Shown: one piece after another, positions 6,919 to 9,312 of the stretch | Layout: each line of letters opens with the position of its first letter | Numbering within the stretch: the stretch's first letter is position 1 | Source of the DNA: Pseudomonadota bacterium | GTDB taxonomy: Bacteria > Pseudomonadota > Alphaproteobacteria > Rhodobacterales > Rhodobacteraceae | DNA length: 9,312 nucleotides | Direction: 5' to 3' | NCBI GenBank assembly: GCA_022573605.1 | Contig: JACZTQ010000115.1 | Coordinates: 1-9,312, forward strand | Program-made: the position numbers and the translations under genes | The notes under the pieces: generated by a model | Database searches by the model: none | What the model was told of the DNA's origin: nothing | What the model saw: the letters and a program-made list of their open reading frames with translations, nothing else

Positions 6919-7700
6919 GGGGCGTCCTCCCTGCAACTCGATGCGATGCGGTAATGGTAGCCGCCCACGCGCGCGATGCCCAGCCTCGCGTAGAGGGCGC
7001 GGGCCGGGGCGTTGGCCTCGGTCACCGCCAGCGCCAGCCACGCCGCGCCCTGCTCGGCGGCAAAGCTGGCGGCGCCGCGCATCAGCAGCAAGCCGCCGCC
7101 CTTGCGGCGGTGCTCGGGGGCGACCTCGATGGCGTGGATCATGGCGATATCGCCATCGCCCTCCTTGTTGGCAACGGCGACGAAGGCGACGCCGGCGGGG
7201 CGCTCGCCGGCCCGGGCCAGAAGGATCATGCACGGGCCTTGCACGCGGGTCATCACCGCCCGGCGGCCGGGACCGATGCCGCCGCGCGCCCAGATTTCAT
7301 CGGCGATGGCCAGCGGCGAGGCGGCGCGGAACACCTTCGCCGTCTCGTCGCGCCCGCCGGCGAGGCCGGCGGCCGGGGCGGCGTAGAGCGCCACCGGGTC
7401 TTTCATCGCGTAGCCCGCCTCGGCGAGGCGGCGGTCAAGCTCGGTCTGGTCGGGGGTGAGGCGGAACAGCGGCCTCTGGCCCCAGGCCCGCATGGTGTCC
7501 TCGGCGGGGGCGATTCCGGCGGCCTGATCGCCCGACTCCGCAATCGAGGCGGCCGAGACGCGCTGGCCGCCGCCGGCGCCCCGGCGCAGCAGCCACGACC
7601 CGGCCCGATAGAACTCCGCCGGCGGCCAGGTGGCGTCGATCGCGGCCATGATGCGCTGGGCATCCGGGGGGCTATCGGGGAGCGTATCGGGAGGCGTCAT
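6915..7700 (-). CDS. GNAT family N-acetyltransferase
   Basis: This 261-residue cytoplasmic enzyme transfers an acyl group, normally from acetyl-CoA, to an amine of unknown identity. The C-terminal half holds the recognisable GNAT core: IHAIEVAPEHRRKGGGLLLM (188-207) is strand 4 plus the R/Q-x-x-G-x-G/A CoA pyrophosphate loop, and LALAVTEANAPARALYARLG (222-241) is the strand 5/helix 4 region with the usual Asn and Tyr. Residues 1-120 contain a second, degenerate GNAT-like segment (FYRAGSWLLRRG, later AEAGYAMKDPVALY), so this may be a double-GNAT protein with one active half. ATG at 7700 overlaps the smpB stop as ATGA, with GGAG in a purine-rich run five bases upstream. Its stop overlaps the OmpA-like start. 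Translation of the three genes is thus likely coupled, though a shared function is not evident. Confidence 0.88.
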   Translation of the reverse strand: MTPPDTLPDSPPDAQRIMAAIDATWPPAEFYRAGSWLLRRGAGGGQRVSAASIAESGDQAAGIAPAEDTMRAWGQRPLFRLTPDQTELDRRLAEAGYAMKDPVALYAAPAAGLAGGRDETAKVFRAASPLAIADEIWARGGIGPGRRAVMTRVQGPCMILLARAGERPAGVAFVAVANKEGDGDIAMIHAIEVAPEHRRKGGGLLLMRGAASFAAEQGAAWLALAVTEANAPARALYARLGIARVGGYHYRIASSCREDAP

Positions 7701-8179
7701 CCCCTCTCCCTCAGCAGCCGGGCCTTTTCGCGGGCCCAGTCGCGCCGCTTCTCGGTCTCGCGCTTGTCGGCCATCTTCTTGCCCTTGGCGATGCCGAGCA
7801 GGAGCTTGGCGATGCCCTTGTCGTTGAAATAGAGCTTCAGCGGCACCACGGTCATGCCCTCGCGGCCAATCGAAGCCTTGAGCCGGGTCAGTTCGCGCTT
7901 GTGGACCAGCAGCTTGCGGCGGCGGCGCGCATCGTGGCTGAAGGCGATCGACATGGCCTGGGAGAACGGCCCGATGTAGCTGTTGATCAGCCACAGCTCG
8001 GCGCCTTCCACGGTGGCGTAGCTCTCGGCGATGTTGGCCTTGCCCTCGCGCAGCGACTTGACCTCGGAGCCCTCCAGCATGAGGCCGGCCTCGATTGTAT
8101 CCTCGATGAAGTAGTGGTGCCGGGCCTTGCGGTTCTCGGCCACGACGCGGCCGGTCGGACGCTTCTTCTTCCTGGCCAT
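7697..8179 (-). CDS. smpB: SsrA-binding protein SmpB
   Basis: This 160-residue protein, of normal length for the family, binds tmRNA (SsrA) and delivers it to stalled ribosomes for trans-translation and tagging of the unfinished peptide. Characteristic parts are AENRKARHHYFIEDTIEAGL (14-33), GSEVKSLREGKANIAESYA (37-55), the strand PLKLYFNDKG (113-122), and the basic C-terminal tail GKKMADKRETEKRRDW (133-148), which enters the empty mRNA channel. AAGGA at 8186-8190 lies six bases before the ATG, inside the 15-base gap after dapA. The order dapA-smpB on one strand is usual in alphaproteobacteria. No tmRNA gene is seen in the window. The sequence looks intact and functional. Confidence 0.98.
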   Translation of the reverse strand: MARKKKRPTGRVVAENRKARHHYFIEDTIEAGLMLEGSEVKSLREGKANIAESYATVEGAELWLINSYIGPFSQAMSIAFSHDARRRRKLLVHKRELTRLKASIGREGMTVVPLKLYFNDKGIAKLLLGIAKGKKMADKRETEKRRDWAREKARLLRERG

Positions 8180-8194
8180 TGGCGATCCTTGGTA

Positions 8195-9071
8195 TCAGGC
8201 GTTGATCAGTCCGGCATGGACCATCGCCGCGCGGATCTGGCCCTGGACCGGCTCGGTCAGGGGGACCAGCGGCGAGCGCACCTCCTCCGAGCAGCGCCCC
8301 AGCACCGAGAGGCCGTATTTGGCCCCGGCCAGGCCCGGCTCGACGAAGATCGCGGTGTGCAGCGGCATCAGCCGGTCCTGGTAGTCGAGCGCGGTGGCAT
8401 AGTCGCCGGCCAGCATCGCCTCCTGGAACCGGGCACAGAGCGCCGGGGCGACGTTGGCGGTGACCGAGATGCAGCCGACCCCCCCTTGGGCGTTGTAGCC
8501 GATCGCCGAGGCGTCCTCGCCGGAGAGCTGGATGAAATCCCTGCCGCAGGTGATCCGCTGCTGCGAGATCCGGGTGACGTCGCCGGTGGCGTCCTTGACC
8601 CCGACGATGCGCGGCAGCCTGGCCAGCTCGCCCATGGTCTCGGGCGACATGTCGACGGCCGAGCGGCGGGATGTTGTAGATGATGATCGGCAGCTCGCAG
8701 CAGTCGTGCAGCGCGGTGTAATGGGCGATCAGCCCGGCCTGGGTGGGCTTGTTGTAATAGGGCGTGACCACCAGGGCGGCGTCGGCGCCGACGCGCTCGG
8801 CGTATCGCATGAAGCGGATCGCCTCGACGGTGTTGTTCGAGCCGGCGCCGGCGATCACCGGCACCCGTTTGGCCGCCTTCGCCACCACGATCTCGATGAC
8901 GCGCTCGTGCTCGTCATGGCTCAGGGTCGGGCTCTCGCCGGTGGTGCCGACCGGCACCAGCCCGTGGCTGCCCTCGGCGATGTGCCACTCGACCAGCGCC
9001 TCCAGCGTGGCCTCGTCGACGGCGCCATCCTTGAACGGGGTCACCAGGGCGACAAACGAACCTTTGAACAT
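8195..9071 (-). pseudogene. dapA: dapA, 4-hydroxy-tetrahydrodipicolinate synthase, with frameshift
   Basis: DapA condenses pyruvate with aspartate semialdehyde, the first committed step to diaminopimelate and lysine. Residues 1-135 read in one frame with GTTGES (42-47), PYYNKP (104-109, Tyr106) and the start of the YNIP motif (Tyr132). From about base 8667 downwards the protein continues in another frame with SAVDMSPETM, VGVKDATGD (the Schiff-base lysine) and a normal end, GLINA. Adding two bases (CC on the plus strand between 8667 and 8668) restores YNIPGRSAVDM and a 292-residue protein, the usual length. One extra base is a worse explanation, since removing it would give NIPRSA and drop the glycine. 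The lesion removes the conserved Arg of the substrate-binding loop. It may be a sequence error, since all other key residues are kept. ATG at 9071 is preferred over 9077 because GGAA (9080-9083) is then eight bases away. Confidence 0.9.
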
Positions 9072-9217
9072 GATCATCGTTCCGGTCTGTGCGGGGTTGG
9101 TCGGGCGGCGCGAACCTAGGCCCAAACCGCCGCTTCCGCAAGGGCGCGCGCGCGACGCGAAGGCGGGCAATTTTCCGTGAAAACACGCGGAAGGTTCGAT
9201 ACGCAACGAGCAAGCTG

Positions 9218-9226
9218 TGTTAGAAT
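9218..9226 (+). promoter_or_regulatory. Candidate extended -10 promoter for a divergent gene
   Basis: TGtTAGAAT is a good extended -10 box (TG, one base, then TAGAAT). No clear -35 box is seen at 16-18 bases; TTCGAT at 9195-9200 is 20 bases away. A GANTC site (GAATC, 9223-9227), the target of the alphaproteobacterial CcrM methylase, overlaps the box. The rest of 9072-9312 has no supported gene. It holds the upstream region of dapA and a direct repeat of AAAATACCG at 9247-9255 and 9264-9272. A gene reading rightwards beyond the window is the likely target. Confidence 0.3.
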
Positions 9227-9312
9227 CGCCGAAAAATTGCGGGCCGAAAATACCGCCGCGCCAAAAATACCGGGGCCTGAGAGCAGGAAAGGGCCGTCGC
9301 GAGCCCTTTACG

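Noticed and set aside
6919..7233. Extending the OmpA-like protein upstream to base 7233
   Set aside because: The added 105 residues are Arg/Gly-rich, overlap the intact GNAT core in another frame, and would bury the signal peptide. The GTG at 6918 has a strong ribosome-binding site.
8670..8690. Programmed frameshifting as the explanation of the dapA frame break
   Set aside because: No slippery run of the known -1 or +1 types is seen at the break, and dapA is not known to use frameshifting. Even a +1 shift would give NIPRSA without the conserved glycine, so two missing bases explain it better.

Overview
The window is GC-rich and almost fully coding. It looks like chromosomal DNA of an alphaproteobacterium. 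The evidence is the strong G/C bias at third codon positions, the dapA-smpB gene order, a four-gene TAXI-type TRAP transporter cluster, and GC-rich palindromic intergenic repeats of a kind common in that class. The order or genus cannot be fixed from the sequence. No RNA gene, insertion sequence, CRISPR array or phage gene was seen.

Left edge (1-445): the last 71 codons of an Arg/Ala/Glu-rich protein that I do not recognise, then about 230 bases of non-coding DNA. This DNA holds two short perfect dyads just upstream of the first transporter gene, which are candidate operators.

Plus-strand cluster (446-5721): a TAXI-family periplasmic solute-binding protein, a PLP-dependent enzyme of the D-cysteine desulfhydrase / L-cysteate sulfo-lyase / ACC deaminase family, a fused TRAP permease (DctQ-like plus DctM-like, with a C-terminal DUF3394 region), and a UspA-type universal stress protein. 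Spacing is 132, 87 and 11 bases, with an intercistronic hairpin after the binding protein. The simplest reading is an import-and-degrade module. The binding protein captures an organic acid or amino-acid-like anion, the permease imports it by ion gradient, the PLP enzyme eliminates or deaminates it in the cytoplasm, and the Usp protein tunes transport. The substrate is not known from sequence. The PLP enzyme departs from the usual family motifs at two places near the active site, so it may act on an unusual substrate.

Convergent junction (5722-5907): two strong inverted repeats, one with a perfect 14-bp stem and one with 32-base arms, separate the two converging gene sets. They probably act as a two-way terminator and belong to dispersed repeat families.

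Minus-strand cluster (9071 down to 5908): dapA, smpB, a GNAT acetyltransferase and an OmpA-C-terminal-domain protein, very tightly packed (15-base gap, then two 4-base stop/start overlaps). dapA carries a frameshift best explained by two missing bases exactly in the conserved YNIPGRS substrate-binding loop. It is either a real lesion or a sequence error. Right edge (9072-9312): upstream region of dapA with a candidate rightward promoter for a divergent gene lying outside the window.
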